From: Agromyces sp. SYSU T00194
Lineage (GTDB): Bacteria; Actinomycetota; Actinomycetes; Actinomycetales; Microbacteriaceae
Direction of reading: 5' to 3'
Length of the DNA stretch: 64,000 nt
Assembly: GCF_040496035.1 (NCBI RefSeq)
Contig: NZ_JBEPJZ010000002.1
Span: 682,001 to 746,000 of the forward strand
The translations under genes were made by a program, and so were the position numbers. The notes under the pieces were generated by a model that worked only from the letters and a program-made list of their open reading frames with translations, did not search any database and was not told the origin of the DNA. Positions 53,197-61,753 of the stretch are shown piece by piece; within the stretch, counting starts at the first letter, position 1; the number at the start of each line of letters is the position of its first letter.

Positions 53197-54414
53197 GTGA
53201 TCGATTACGCACCGTCAGCGGGGCTGGAGCCGTGGCAGCGCACGGCGGCTGGCGCCGGGCTGCTGGCGGCCGACGGAAGCGTGGCGGCCACGATCTTCGC
53301 CGAGATGAGCGCGCTCGCGGCGCGCACGGGCGCCATCAACCTCGGTCAGGGGTTCCCCGACGAGGACGGACCCGCCGAGGTGCTCGAGGCTGCACGCCAG
53401 GCGATCGCCGACGGCGTCAACCAGTACCCGCCGGGCATCGGCATGCCGGTGCTGCGCGAGGCGATCGCGGCGCACCAGCGGCACTGGTACGGCATCGAGC
53501 TCGACCCCGATCGCGAGGTGCTCGTGACGGCGGGCGCGACCGAGGCCCTCGCCGCGACGCTGCTCGCGCTCGTCGACACCGGCGACGAGGTCGTCACGTT
53601 CGAGCCGTTCTACGACGCCTACGGAGCGCTGATCGCCCGCGCCGGCGGCATCCACCGCACCGTGCCGCTGCACTTCCCCGACTTCCGGCCCGACCCCGAC
53701 GCGCTGCGCGCCGCGGTGACCGACCGCACGCGCGTCATCATCGTCAACTCGCCGCACAACCCCACGGGCGCGGTGTTCGACCGGCAGACCCTCGCGCTCA
53801 TCGTCGAGCTCGCCGAGGCGCACGACGCGATCATCGTCACCGACGAGGTGTACGAGCACCTCTCCTTCGACGTGGCGCACGTGCCCATCGCCTCGCTGCC
53901 CGGCGGCTTCGACCGCACGGTGTCGATCTCCTCCGGCGGCAAGACGTTCAGCACCACCGGCTGGAAGATCGGCTGGGCGACCGGGCCGGCCGAGCTCATC
54001 GAGGCCGTGCTCGCGGTCAAGCAGTTCCTCACCTACGTCAACGGCGCACCGTTCCAGCCGGCGATCGCCGCGGGGCTCGCGCTGCCCGACGCGCGCTTCG
54101 CCGGGTTCGCCGACGCGCTGCGGTCCAAGCGCGACCTGCTGGTGGGCGGGCTGCAACGGGCCGGCTTCACGATCTCCGAGCCCGACGCGGGCTACTTCGT
54201 CGTGGCGGATGCCTCGGACGTCGGGCATCCCGATGGCGAGGCGCTCTGCCGGCGGCTGCCGGAGCTCGCCGGCGTGGTCGCCGTGCCGCTCACCGCGTTC
54301 GTGCACCCCGACCGGCGCGACCCGTACCGCAGCCTGGTGCGGTTCGCGTACTGCAAGCGTGTGGACGTGCTCGAGGAGGCATCCGCTCGCCTCGCCCGCC
54401 TCGGCGCCTACTGA
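53197..54414 (+). CDS. Pyridoxal-phosphate aminotransferase (methionine/glutamine transaminase-like)
   Basis: A 405-residue fold-type I aminotransferase of the kynurenine/glutamine/methionine transaminase group. INLGQGFPDEDGP at the N-terminus, VTAGATEALAATLLAL, INPHNPTG-type SPHNPTGAVF, TDEVYEHLSF (Asp and Tyr cofactor contacts), and the Schiff-base Lys in SISSGGKTFSTTGWKIGW are present. The C-terminal Arg is in PYRSLVRFAYCKR. The GTG at 53197 starts it. A C-N hydrolase gene lies convergent, 15 bases after its stop. Confidence 0.9.
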   Translation: MIDYAPSAGLEPWQRTAAGAGLLAADGSVAATIFAEMSALAARTGAINLGQGFPDEDGPAEVLEAARQAIADGVNQYPPGIGMPVLREAIAAHQRHWYGIELDPDREVLVTAGATEALAATLLALVDTGDEVVTFEPFYDAYGALIARAGGIHRTVPLHFPDFRPDPDALRAAVTDRTRVIIVNSPHNPTGAVFDRQTLALIVELAEAHDAIIVTDEVYEHLSFDVAHVPIASLPGGFDRTVSISSGGKTFSTTGWKIGWATGPAELIEAVLAVKQFLTYVNGAPFQPAIAAGLALPDARFAGFADALRSKRDLLVGGLQRAGFTISEPDAGYFVVADASDVGHPDGEALCRRLPELAGVVAVPLTAFVHPDRRDPYRSLVRFAYCKRVDVLEEASARLARLGAY

Positions 54415-54429
54415 CCCGTGGAGTCGCCG

Positions 54430-55254
54430 TCAGCGCGGCACGACCGCGAAGCGCCGCAGCGCGAGCGCGGGGTTGAGACGCCGCACCGACGCGATGCGCT
54501 CGGCCGAGATCCACGCGACGGCGACGTCGGTCGCCTCGCCGATCGTCGCGATCTCGACGCCCATCGGGTCGACCACCATGCTGTTGCCCGCGCCGACCGG
54601 CGGTGCGTGGTCGGCGGCGAGCACGTACGCGGTGTTCTCGAGCGCCCGCGCGGTGGTGAGCGTGCGCCAGTGCTGCTCCTTGAGCGGCCCGCGCACCCAT
54701 TCGGCGGGCATGCAGATCACGTCGGCGCCGGCGTCGAGGATGCGACGCGTCACCTCGGGGAAGCGCGCGTCGTAGCAGGTCTGCAGGCCGAAGCGGATGC
54801 CCCCGAGCGCGAACGTCTGCGGATCGTCGACGATGCCGGGAGCGACCCACTCCGACTCGCGCTGGCCGAACGCGTCGTAGAGGTGCAGCTTGCGGTAGGC
54901 GGCGACGACGCCCGTGCCCGGCGCGACCGCGACGACGGTGTTGTGCACGCGGTCGGGCTCGTCGGAGCGCTCGACGAGACCGGCGACCAGGTGCACGTCG
55001 AGCTCGTCGGCGAGTGCGGCGAGCCCCGCGATGAACGGGCCATCCGGCCCTTCGGCGTGCTCGACCCAGTCGCGGCCGGGCGTCGGCGTGAAGTACGACG
55101 AGTACTCGGGGAAGACGACGAGCGCGGCGCCCCGGCCGGCCGCGAGGCGCGCCAGGCGTGCGATCTCCGCGAGGTTGCCGTCGCGGTCGTCGGTCGGCGC
55201 GAACTGCGCCACGGCGACGCCGAGGGCGGGGTCGTCGGTCGGGGCATCCGTCAT
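54430..55254 (-). CDS. Carbon-nitrogen hydrolase (Nit2/omega-amidase-like)
   Basis: A 274-residue amidase of the nitrilase superfamily. The triad is Glu in VVFPEYSSYF, Lys in AAYRKLHLYDAFG, and Cys in GLQTCYDARFPE; YRKxHLFD and TCYDxRFPE are marks of the Nit/omega-amidase branch, which hydrolyses alpha-keto amides from glutamine transaminase. The neighbouring transaminase supports this reading. The ATG at 55254 gives MTDAPTDDP; no stronger start is visible. Confidence 0.88.
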   Translation of the reverse strand: MTDAPTDDPALGVAVAQFAPTDDRDGNLAEIARLARLAAGRGAALVVFPEYSSYFTPTPGRDWVEHAEGPDGPFIAGLAALADELDVHLVAGLVERSDEPDRVHNTVVAVAPGTGVVAAYRKLHLYDAFGQRESEWVAPGIVDDPQTFALGGIRFGLQTCYDARFPEVTRRILDAGADVICMPAEWVRGPLKEQHWRTLTTARALENTAYVLAADHAPPVGAGNSMVVDPMGVEIATIGEATDVAVAWISAERIASVRRLNPALALRRFAVVPR

Positions 55255-55362
55255 CGGGCCAGACTATCCCCGGGCCCCGAGACCGCGGCGAATCGCGCGG
55301 AACGGATGCGATCGGCCGCTCGATCGGCGAGGCTGGAGCAACCCCCTGACGGAAGGCGCCCG

Positions 55363-56313
55363 ATGCCCTACACCCGCGAGTCCATCCCCGACCAGGCCGG
55401 CCGCGTCGCGGTCGTCACCGGCGCGAACGGCGGCCTCGGCCTCGAGACCGCGAAGGCCCTCGCCGCGGCCGGCGCGCACGTCGTCATGGCCGTGCGCGAC
55501 GCCGGCAAGGCCGACGCCGCGGTCGCCGAGATCACCGCCGAGACACCGGATGCCTCGCTCGAGCGCGTCGACCTCGACCTCGGGTCGCAGGCGTCGGTGC
55601 GCCGGGCGGCCGAGCGCATCCTCGCCACGCACGACCGCGTCGACCTGCTCGTGAACAACGCGGGCGTCATGGCCATGCCCGAGCGCGAGACCGAGGACGG
55701 CTACGAGATGCAGGTCGGCGTCGACCACCTCGGGCACTGGACGCTCACCGCGCTGCTGCTGCCCGCACTGCTCGCCGCCCCGGCGGCACGCGTCGTGACG
55801 GTCACCTCGACCGCGCACCACATGGGGAAGTCGCTCGACCCCGACGAGCCGTTCCGCCGCGGCGAGCGGTACGACCCCTGGCGCGTGTACGGCGACGCGA
55901 AGCTCGCGAACTACCACTTCGGTCTCGGCCTGCAGGAGCGCTTCGCCGCCGCGGGCGTGGCCGCGCAGAGCCTCATCGCCCACCCGGGGCTCTCGCACAG
56001 CGACCTGCAGACGCGCACGGTGCGCGAGGGCGGCGGGGGCTCGGCCGGGCCGTTCTTCGCGTGGATGGCCGCGCACACGGGCATGGAGGTCGACCGCGGC
56101 GCACTCCCCCAGTTGCGGGCGGCGACCGACCCCGAGGCGCGCGGCGGCGAGTTCTACGGGCCCCGGTTCATGAACACCGGGCGCGCGGTGCGCCTGCCCG
56201 TGCTGCGGCCCGGGCGCGAGGAGGCGATCCGCGTGTTGTGGGAGGCGTCGGAGCGTCTGACGGGCGTGCCGCTCGAGGTGCCCGCGACGGGCGCCGCGAC
56301 GGACGCGGCCTGA
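55363..56313 (+). CDS. Short-chain dehydrogenase/reductase (retinol dehydrogenase-like)
   Basis: A 316-residue SDR. TGANGGLGLETAKALAAAGA binds NAD(P), NNAGVMAMP is next, Ser is in VVTVTSTAHH, and the catalytic pair is Tyr and Lys in VYGDAKLAN. It resembles the protochlorophyllide/retinol-dehydrogenase-like oxidoreductases common in actinobacteria; the substrate is unknown. GGAAGG lies six bases before the ATG at 55363. Confidence 0.9.
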   Translation: MPYTRESIPDQAGRVAVVTGANGGLGLETAKALAAAGAHVVMAVRDAGKADAAVAEITAETPDASLERVDLDLGSQASVRRAAERILATHDRVDLLVNNAGVMAMPERETEDGYEMQVGVDHLGHWTLTALLLPALLAAPAARVVTVTSTAHHMGKSLDPDEPFRRGERYDPWRVYGDAKLANYHFGLGLQERFAAAGVAAQSLIAHPGLSHSDLQTRTVREGGGGSAGPFFAWMAAHTGMEVDRGALPQLRAATDPEARGGEFYGPRFMNTGRAVRLPVLRPGREEAIRVLWEASERLTGVPLEVPATGAATDAA

Positions 56314-56333
56314 CGGCGGCCGTCGCGCGCACG

Positions 56334-56402
56334 GCGGCATCCGTTCGTCGCGCCCGCCCCGCGGCATCCGCTCATCGCGCCGGCCCCGCGGCATCCGCTC
56401 AC
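56334..56402. repeat. 27-bp tandem repeat, about 2.5 copies
   Basis: Units start with GCGGCATCCG at 56334, 56361 and 56388; the first two are 27 bp and differ at three or so positions, the third is partial. It lies between the SDR stop and the end of the next gene, just overlapping its last codon. Confidence 0.7.
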
Positions 56403-57526
56403 TCGGGCACCAGCGCCTCGAACACGGGCAGGAGGTGCGACGGCAGGAGCCCGACGTCGGCGTCGATCGCCGGGTCGGTCTCGGTCATGGCGACCGCGAC
56501 CAGGTCGCGCGCGGGAACGATCTCGATGAGCTGCCCGCCGAACCCCCAGGCGAGGATCGCCGCATCGTCGTGGAAGCTCGTTCGCCACCACAGGTAGCCG
56601 TAGCCGTCGGTCACGCCGGCGCGCGCCGTGATGTCGCCGAGCTGGTCGGCGGTCGCCTGCCGCACCCAGGCGGCGGGCACGACCTGCTGCTCGCCCCGGC
56701 GGCCCTCGTGCAGGACCAGGTTGCCGATCGCCGCGAGGTCGCCCGGTCGCAGGCGCAGGTGGCTCCACCCCGTGCTGCGGCCCTGCGGATCGACCGGCCA
56801 GCCGACCTCGGCCTCGTCGTCCGCCGCGTCGGCGAGCGGGCCCTCGAACGCGACGAGCGTGTCGATGCCGAGCGGGTCGAAGAGGCGCTCGCGGGCGAAG
56901 TCGAACGCCGTCATGCCGGTGGCCTCCTCGAGCACCGCCGAGAGCAGGTGGGCCCCGCCGTCGGAGAAGTCGAAGCTGGCGCCCGGGACGCGCACGGCAT
57001 CGTCGAGGATCGTGCCGACCCAGTCGTCCGACTGCTCGAACGAGTAGGAGGGCCCCTCGTGGACGCCGGCGAATCCGGCGGTGTGCGTGAGCAGCTGGCC
57101 GAGCGTCGCTCCCGCGGCGGAGTCGGGCATGCGGTCGGCCTCATCGGGAAGGAGCTCGGCGAGCGTGGCATCGACCCCGCGGATGCTGCCGTCGCCGATG
57201 GCGATGCCGACGAGCGTCGACATCACGCTCATCGTGATCTCCCCGGTGTCCCAGCCGTCGTCGACCGCTGCGTCGAAGCGCTCGTCGAGGATGGTCTCCC
57301 CGTCGACGGTCACCATGAGGGCACGCAACTGCCCCGCACGCCGCGACTGGTCGTACAGGCGGGCGACCTCCTGCGCAGCCCGGCCCCGGATCTCCGCCGC
57401 GAGCACCTCCTGCTCGTCCGGGGAGATCGCGTCGACGATGCCCGTGCACCCGGTGAGGCCCGTCGCCACGACGACGGCGATGGCCAGCCCGCCCGCATGC
57501 GACCGGACGCGACGTCCTGCCCGCAT
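56399..57526 (-). CDS. Serine-hydrolase (beta-lactamase/DD-peptidase-like) lipoprotein lacking catalytic residues
   Basis: A 375-residue protein with signal GGLAIAVVVATGLTGC, a lipobox ending at Cys27. The rest follows the class C beta-lactamase-related fold: DATLAELLPDEADR, TLGQLLTHTAGF, GGAHLLSAVLEEATGM, GYGYLWW and a C-terminal AILAWGFGGQLIEIVP. But the usual S-x-x-K, expected just before SVMSTLVGIAI, is E96-I-T-M99, and the usual Y-x-N before GGAHLLS is F187-S-D189. Both motifs are lost, so it is probably a binding or regulatory protein. The ATG is at 57526. Confidence 0.85.
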   Translation of the reverse strand: MRAGRRVRSHAGGLAIAVVVATGLTGCTGIVDAISPDEQEVLAAEIRGRAAQEVARLYDQSRRAGQLRALMVTVDGETILDERFDAAVDDGWDTGEITMSVMSTLVGIAIGDGSIRGVDATLAELLPDEADRMPDSAAGATLGQLLTHTAGFAGVHEGPSYSFEQSDDWVGTILDDAVRVPGASFDFSDGGAHLLSAVLEEATGMTAFDFARERLFDPLGIDTLVAFEGPLADAADDEAEVGWPVDPQGRSTGWSHLRLRPGDLAAIGNLVLHEGRRGEQQVVPAAWVRQATADQLGDITARAGVTDGYGYLWWRTSFHDDAAILAWGFGGQLIEIVPARDLVAVAMTETDPAIDADVGLLPSHLLPVFEALVPE

Positions 57527-57616
57527 GACTCGATCATCCCACCACCGGGGTGTGCGCGCACGGGACCACGGACCCGCCCGGTCGGCGGTGGGTCGACAGC
57601 TCCCGGAGACAGAGAA

Positions 57617-57648
57617 GAGGCCCGGAATCACGCATGATTCCGGGCCTC
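57617..57648 (-). terminator. Terminator of the initiator tRNA gene
   Basis: GAGGCCCGGAATCA (57617-57630) and TGATTCCGGGCCTC (57635-57648) form a perfect 14-bp stem with a four-base loop, three bases after the encoded CCA. On the minus strand it is followed by a T-rich TTCTCTTCTCT run. Confidence 0.9.
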
Positions 57649-57650
57649 GT

Positions 57651-57727
57651 TGGTTGCGGGGGCAGGATTTGAACCTACGACCTCTGGGTTATGAGCCCAG
57701 CGAGCTACCGAACTGCTCCACCCCGCG
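57651..57727 (-). tRNA. Initiator tRNA-Met (CAU)
   Basis: A 77-base tRNA with encoded CCA. C1 faces A72 (unpaired, the formylation determinant) and the anticodon stem has three G-C pairs, GGGCTCATAACCC, both marks of initiator tRNA. The T-loop is GGTTCAAATCC. It lies alone between two protein genes. Confidence 0.96.
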
Positions 57728-57802
57728 GCACAAGAGATAACACTAGCATCCGCTCGGGCGTCCGTCCAATCGAGACCGGATCCGGGCGGCATCCGATTCG
57801 GC

Positions 57803-58693
57803 TCAGGACGGCTCGGTGCCCGCCGGGCCCGCGGACGACGCCCGGACCGCCTCGATCGAGTACGACAGCGGCAGCCACGGACGGTCGGGCCAGCCCCACA
57901 TGCCGTCGCCCGTGTCCACCGTGCGCGGGAAGATCCTCCACGGCACGGCGTAGTGCTCGCGGAAGTCCGCGATGCCCAGGCCGGCGTCGCGCAGCGCCCG
58001 GTGGATCTCGTCCATCGGGTGCATCCACTCCCAGGTGCGGGCGTGCTCGAGCTGCGCGTCGGGATCGGCGTAGTCGGAGGCGTCCACGACGATGTCGGGC
58101 TCGGGGTTGCCGTAGGGATAGGTGAAGGCGGGCATCCCGTCGGCCGCACCGTCGCCGTCGAAGACGAAGGCGGCAGGATGCCCGTCGGCGAAGAGCAGCA
58201 CCCCGCCGGGCTTCAGGTACCAGGCGATGATGCGGGCCCACTCCGCGACGTCCGGGAGCCAGCCGATCGTGCCCCACGTGGTGAACACGACGTCGAAGGC
58301 GCCCGGCTCGGGCAGCGCCTCGCGCGCCGCGTAGACGTTCGACTCGACGAAGCGCGCGCGTCCGTCGTCCATGCCGATCTCGGCCGCCATGCGCTCGGCC
58401 TCGTCGAGCGCCGGGCGCGAGAAGTCGAGTCCGACGACGGTGGCACCCAGGTTCGCCAGCGAGAGCGTGTCCGAGCCGAAGTGGCACTGGAGGTGCAGCA
58501 CCCGCAACCCGTGCAGCCCGTCGGGGAGCCGACGCGCGAGCATCGCCTCCACGATGGGGTCGAGCACCGTGCGCCCCTCACGGAGCGGCTGCTGGTCGTA
58601 CATCGACCCGGGGCCGAGGTGCACCGGGACGCGCTCGTCCCAGTTGGCGCGATTGTCGTCGAGCCAGTCCCCCGACCGCAGGTCGATGGTCAT
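57803..58693 (-). CDS. Class I SAM-dependent methyltransferase
   Basis: A 296-residue methyltransferase. Motif I is VLHLQCHFGSDTLSLA, motif II GATVVGLDFS, then FVESNVYAA and DVVFTTWGTIGWLPD. HLQCHFGxDT is typical of a widespread actinobacterial and proteobacterial group without known substrate. The ATG overlaps the stop of the upstream UPF0182 gene by one base (TGATG), so it is translated after it. Confidence 0.87.
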   Translation of the reverse strand: MTIDLRSGDWLDDNRANWDERVPVHLGPGSMYDQQPLREGRTVLDPIVEAMLARRLPDGLHGLRVLHLQCHFGSDTLSLANLGATVVGLDFSRPALDEAERMAAEIGMDDGRARFVESNVYAAREALPEPGAFDVVFTTWGTIGWLPDVAEWARIIAWYLKPGGVLLFADGHPAAFVFDGDGAADGMPAFTYPYGNPEPDIVVDASDYADPDAQLEHARTWEWMHPMDEIHRALRDAGLGIADFREHYAVPWRIFPRTVDTGDGMWGWPDRPWLPLSYSIEAVRASSAGPAGTEPS

Positions 58694-61629
58694 CAGCCGT
58701 TGAGGAGCGCCAGCATGTCGGCGATCGTCGACGCGAGCTCCGCGTCGGCGAGGCCGTACGCCGCCCAGTCGCCCTCCGACAGCGCCTGCTGCTTGTCCTG
58801 CAGCGACTGCTGGGCCTGCCGGAGCAGCGCCTGCAGCTGGGCATCGGTCTCGGGATCGCCGGTCGTCGTGCCCGTGCCGGTGTCGCCGCCGGTGTCGCCC
58901 GTGCCGGTGTCGCCGTCGGTGTCGCCCGTGCCGGTGTCGCCGCCGGTGTCGCCCTCGACGCCGCTGTCACCCGCGGATGCCCCGGACTCGCCGCCGAACA
59001 GCACGTCCAGCGCCTCGTCGAGGGTGTCCTCGAACGCGATCTGGTCGCCGAAGGCGACGAGCACCTTCTGCAGCAACGGGTAGCTGGTCTCACCGGTCGA
59101 GCGCACGTACACGGGCTGCACGTAGAGCAGGCCGCCGCCGACGGGCACGGTGAGCAGGTTGCCGTTGATGACCTCCGACGAGCCCTGGCGCAGGATGTTC
59201 AGCTGCGCCGAGATGCTCGGGTCGCCGTTGAACTGGTTCTGCACCTGGCCGGGGCCGGGAACGAGATCGCCCGACGGGAGCGTCAGCAGCCGCAGGGAGC
59301 CGTAGCCCTCGGCGCGCTCGCCGTCGGACGTCCCGGCATCGGCGTCCACCGCGAGGTAGCCCTTCAGCACGTTGCGGCTGTCCTCGTCGCCCGACTCCGG
59401 GATGAACGTGGAGTAGAGCGAGTAGCTCGGCTCGTCCTGACCGGGCATCTGCATCGTCAGGTAGTACGGCGGCTGCAGGATGTCGCTGCCGGTCGGGGCC
59501 GTCGGCTCGTCGGGCGTCGTCCAGGCGTCGTCCCGCGAGAAGAACGAGCCCGCGTCGGTCACGTGGTACCGGCCGAGGATCGAGCGCTGCAGCTTGAACA
59601 GGTCGGACGGGTAGCGCACGTGGCTCATCAGGTCGCCCGACATCTCCTCCATCGGCACGACCGTGGCCGGGAAGATGTTCTGCCACGCCTGCAGGATGGG
59701 CTCCTCCTCATCCCACGCGTACAGCGTGACGCTGCCGTCGTAGGCGTCGACGGTGGCCTTCACCGAGTTGCGGATGTAGTTCACGTCGTCGAGCGCGAAG
59801 GTCGGCGCGAGCTGCTGCGAGTCCGAGATCGCCTGGCTCATCGAGAGCTTGGTCGAGTACGGGTACGCGTCGGTCTGGGTGTAGCCGTCGACGATCCAGA
59901 CGATCCGGCCGTCCACCACCGACGGGTACGGGTCGGAGTCGAGCGTCAGGTACGGCGCGACCTTCTGGATGCGCGTGAGCGGGTCGCGGTCGTAGAGGAT
60001 CTGCGACTCGTCGTTGACGTTGTCGGACAGGAAGATCTGCTCGCTCTGGAACTTCAGCGCGTAGATCAGCTTGTTGAACAGCCCGCTGAGCGACGGGCCG
60101 CCCTCGCCCTCGAACGTGGTCTGGGTCTGGTTGCCGTTGTCGCCGCCGGCCGGGTAGTCGAGTTCGACGGGGCTGGTGCCCTCCGGGGCGCCCACGATCG
60201 AGTACTCGGGCGAGTTCTCGCCGAAGTAGACGCGCGGCTCCTCGATCTCGAGGTCGCCGGTGGTCGGGATGCCCGACTGGATGAAGACCGGCTGGCCGTC
60301 GACCGAGCGCTGGTTGCCCGCCGCCGCGACCATGCCGTAGCCGTGCGTGTAGACGATGTGCGAGTTCACCCAGTTCTGGGCGTCGCCGAGGCCGGCCAGG
60401 CGCAGGTCGCGCACCGCGACCACGGCGTCCTGCGTGGTGCCGTCGATCTGGTAGCGGTCGACATCGAGGATGTCGGGGAACTGGTAGTACTGGCGGAACT
60501 GCTCGAGCTGTGCGAACGCGTCGCTGATCTGCGCCGGGTCCATCAGTCGGATGTTCGCCGTGGTCTCGGCGTCGGCGCGCAGCGCGCCGCGCTCGGCGTC
60601 GGTCTGCGCCTCGTACGGGATCTCCTCGACGTCGGCGACCCCGAACGCCTCGCGCGTCATGTCGATGTTGCGCTGGATGAAGGGCGCCTCGAGCGTCTTG
60701 GCGCTCGGGTCGACCTGGAAGCGCTGGATCACCCACGGGTAGAGCGATCCGATGATGAGGCTCGAGATGATCAGCAGCGCGGTGCCGACGAGCGGCAGGC
60801 GCCAGCGGCCGATGATCGCGGTGATGAAGAAGAGGATCGACACGACCAGCGCGATGCCGGCGAGGATGCCGCGACCGGGGATCGTCGCGTACACGTCGGC
60901 GTACGACGCGCCCGTCATGAGGTCGTTCGACTCGGTGAGCGTGGCGTACTGGTCGAACCAGATGCTGACGGCCTGCAGCAGCAGGTAGATGCCCGCGGTG
61001 ATCGCGATCTGGATGCGCGCCGACTTCGAGATGACGACCTCGCGGCCCGAGACGCGGATGGCGCCGTAGAGGTAGTTGGTGGCGATCACGAGCAGGGCCG
61101 ACAGCAGCACCACCGCGGACGCGAAGCCGACGAGCCCGCGGTAGAACGGCAGGTCGAAGACGTAGAAGCCCACGTCGAAGTTGAACTGCGGGTCCGTCGT
61201 GCCGAACGACGTGCCGTTCAGCCAGAGCAGGGTGGTCTGCCAGCGCGACGCGGCCGAGACGCCGCCGAAGATGCCGAGCACGGCGGGGATGCCGTACATC
61301 GCGAGCCGGCGGAGCGGCTCGAACACCTCCTGGTAACGGTCGAGCTGGGAGTTCAGCTTCGCGTAGACCGGCCGGGTGCGGTAGGCGATCTGGATGCTGA
61401 TCCAGACGGGCAGCCCCATGCCGACGAACCCGATGAGGAACAGCAGCAGCCGGGCGATCCACTCGGTCGTGAGCACGTTCAGGAAGCCGAGCTGGTCGTA
61501 CCAGAGGACGTCGGCGTAGAGCCCCGCGAAGATGAAGAAGCCCACCACCAGTGCGACCACGATGCCGATCGTGATCGCGATCGGCGCGCGTCGGCGCCCT
61601 TGAGCCTGGTCGGGTTGTGCAGACGTCAC
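58693..61629 (-). CDS. UPF0182 family membrane protein
   Basis: A 978-residue protein of the UPF0182 family, found in actinobacteria and a few other groups. Seven N-terminal helices (about residues 20-330) start with ITIGIVVALVVGFFIFAGLY and contain YADVLWYDQLGF, a family hallmark. A large extracellular domain follows (GYGMVAAAGNQRS, EEPRVYFGENSPEYSIV, LYVQPVYVRS). The C-terminal ~100 residues have Gly-Asp-Thr repeats (GDTGTGDTDGDTGTGDTGG) and a helix. Function unknown. It is followed by a methyltransferase gene with 1-base overlap. Confidence 0.93.
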   Translation of the reverse strand: MTSAQPDQAQGRRRAPIAITIGIVVALVVGFFIFAGLYADVLWYDQLGFLNVLTTEWIARLLLFLIGFVGMGLPVWISIQIAYRTRPVYAKLNSQLDRYQEVFEPLRRLAMYGIPAVLGIFGGVSAASRWQTTLLWLNGTSFGTTDPQFNFDVGFYVFDLPFYRGLVGFASAVVLLSALLVIATNYLYGAIRVSGREVVISKSARIQIAITAGIYLLLQAVSIWFDQYATLTESNDLMTGASYADVYATIPGRGILAGIALVVSILFFITAIIGRWRLPLVGTALLIISSLIIGSLYPWVIQRFQVDPSAKTLEAPFIQRNIDMTREAFGVADVEEIPYEAQTDAERGALRADAETTANIRLMDPAQISDAFAQLEQFRQYYQFPDILDVDRYQIDGTTQDAVVAVRDLRLAGLGDAQNWVNSHIVYTHGYGMVAAAGNQRSVDGQPVFIQSGIPTTGDLEIEEPRVYFGENSPEYSIVGAPEGTSPVELDYPAGGDNGNQTQTTFEGEGGPSLSGLFNKLIYALKFQSEQIFLSDNVNDESQILYDRDPLTRIQKVAPYLTLDSDPYPSVVDGRIVWIVDGYTQTDAYPYSTKLSMSQAISDSQQLAPTFALDDVNYIRNSVKATVDAYDGSVTLYAWDEEEPILQAWQNIFPATVVPMEEMSGDLMSHVRYPSDLFKLQRSILGRYHVTDAGSFFSRDDAWTTPDEPTAPTGSDILQPPYYLTMQMPGQDEPSYSLYSTFIPESGDEDSRNVLKGYLAVDADAGTSDGERAEGYGSLRLLTLPSGDLVPGPGQVQNQFNGDPSISAQLNILRQGSSEVINGNLLTVPVGGGLLYVQPVYVRSTGETSYPLLQKVLVAFGDQIAFEDTLDEALDVLFGGESGASAGDSGVEGDTGGDTGTGDTDGDTGTGDTGGDTGTGTTTGDPETDAQLQALLRQAQQSLQDKQQALSEGDWAAYGLADAELASTIADMLALLNG

Positions 61630-61753
61630 TCTCGGCCTCTACTTCGTCGGGGTCGGGTCGATCATCAATCCTAGGCGGACCGGACCGTGCAGGTTCCGGG
61701 ATCCAGCGAACCGCCAGCCCGCCGTGACCACGTCGTGACCATGCGCGGCCGGA

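Noticed and set aside
58870..58970. Tandem DNA repeat as a mobile or regulatory element
   Set aside because: It encodes the Gly-Asp-Thr repeats of the UPF0182 C-terminus in frame and is explained by the protein.
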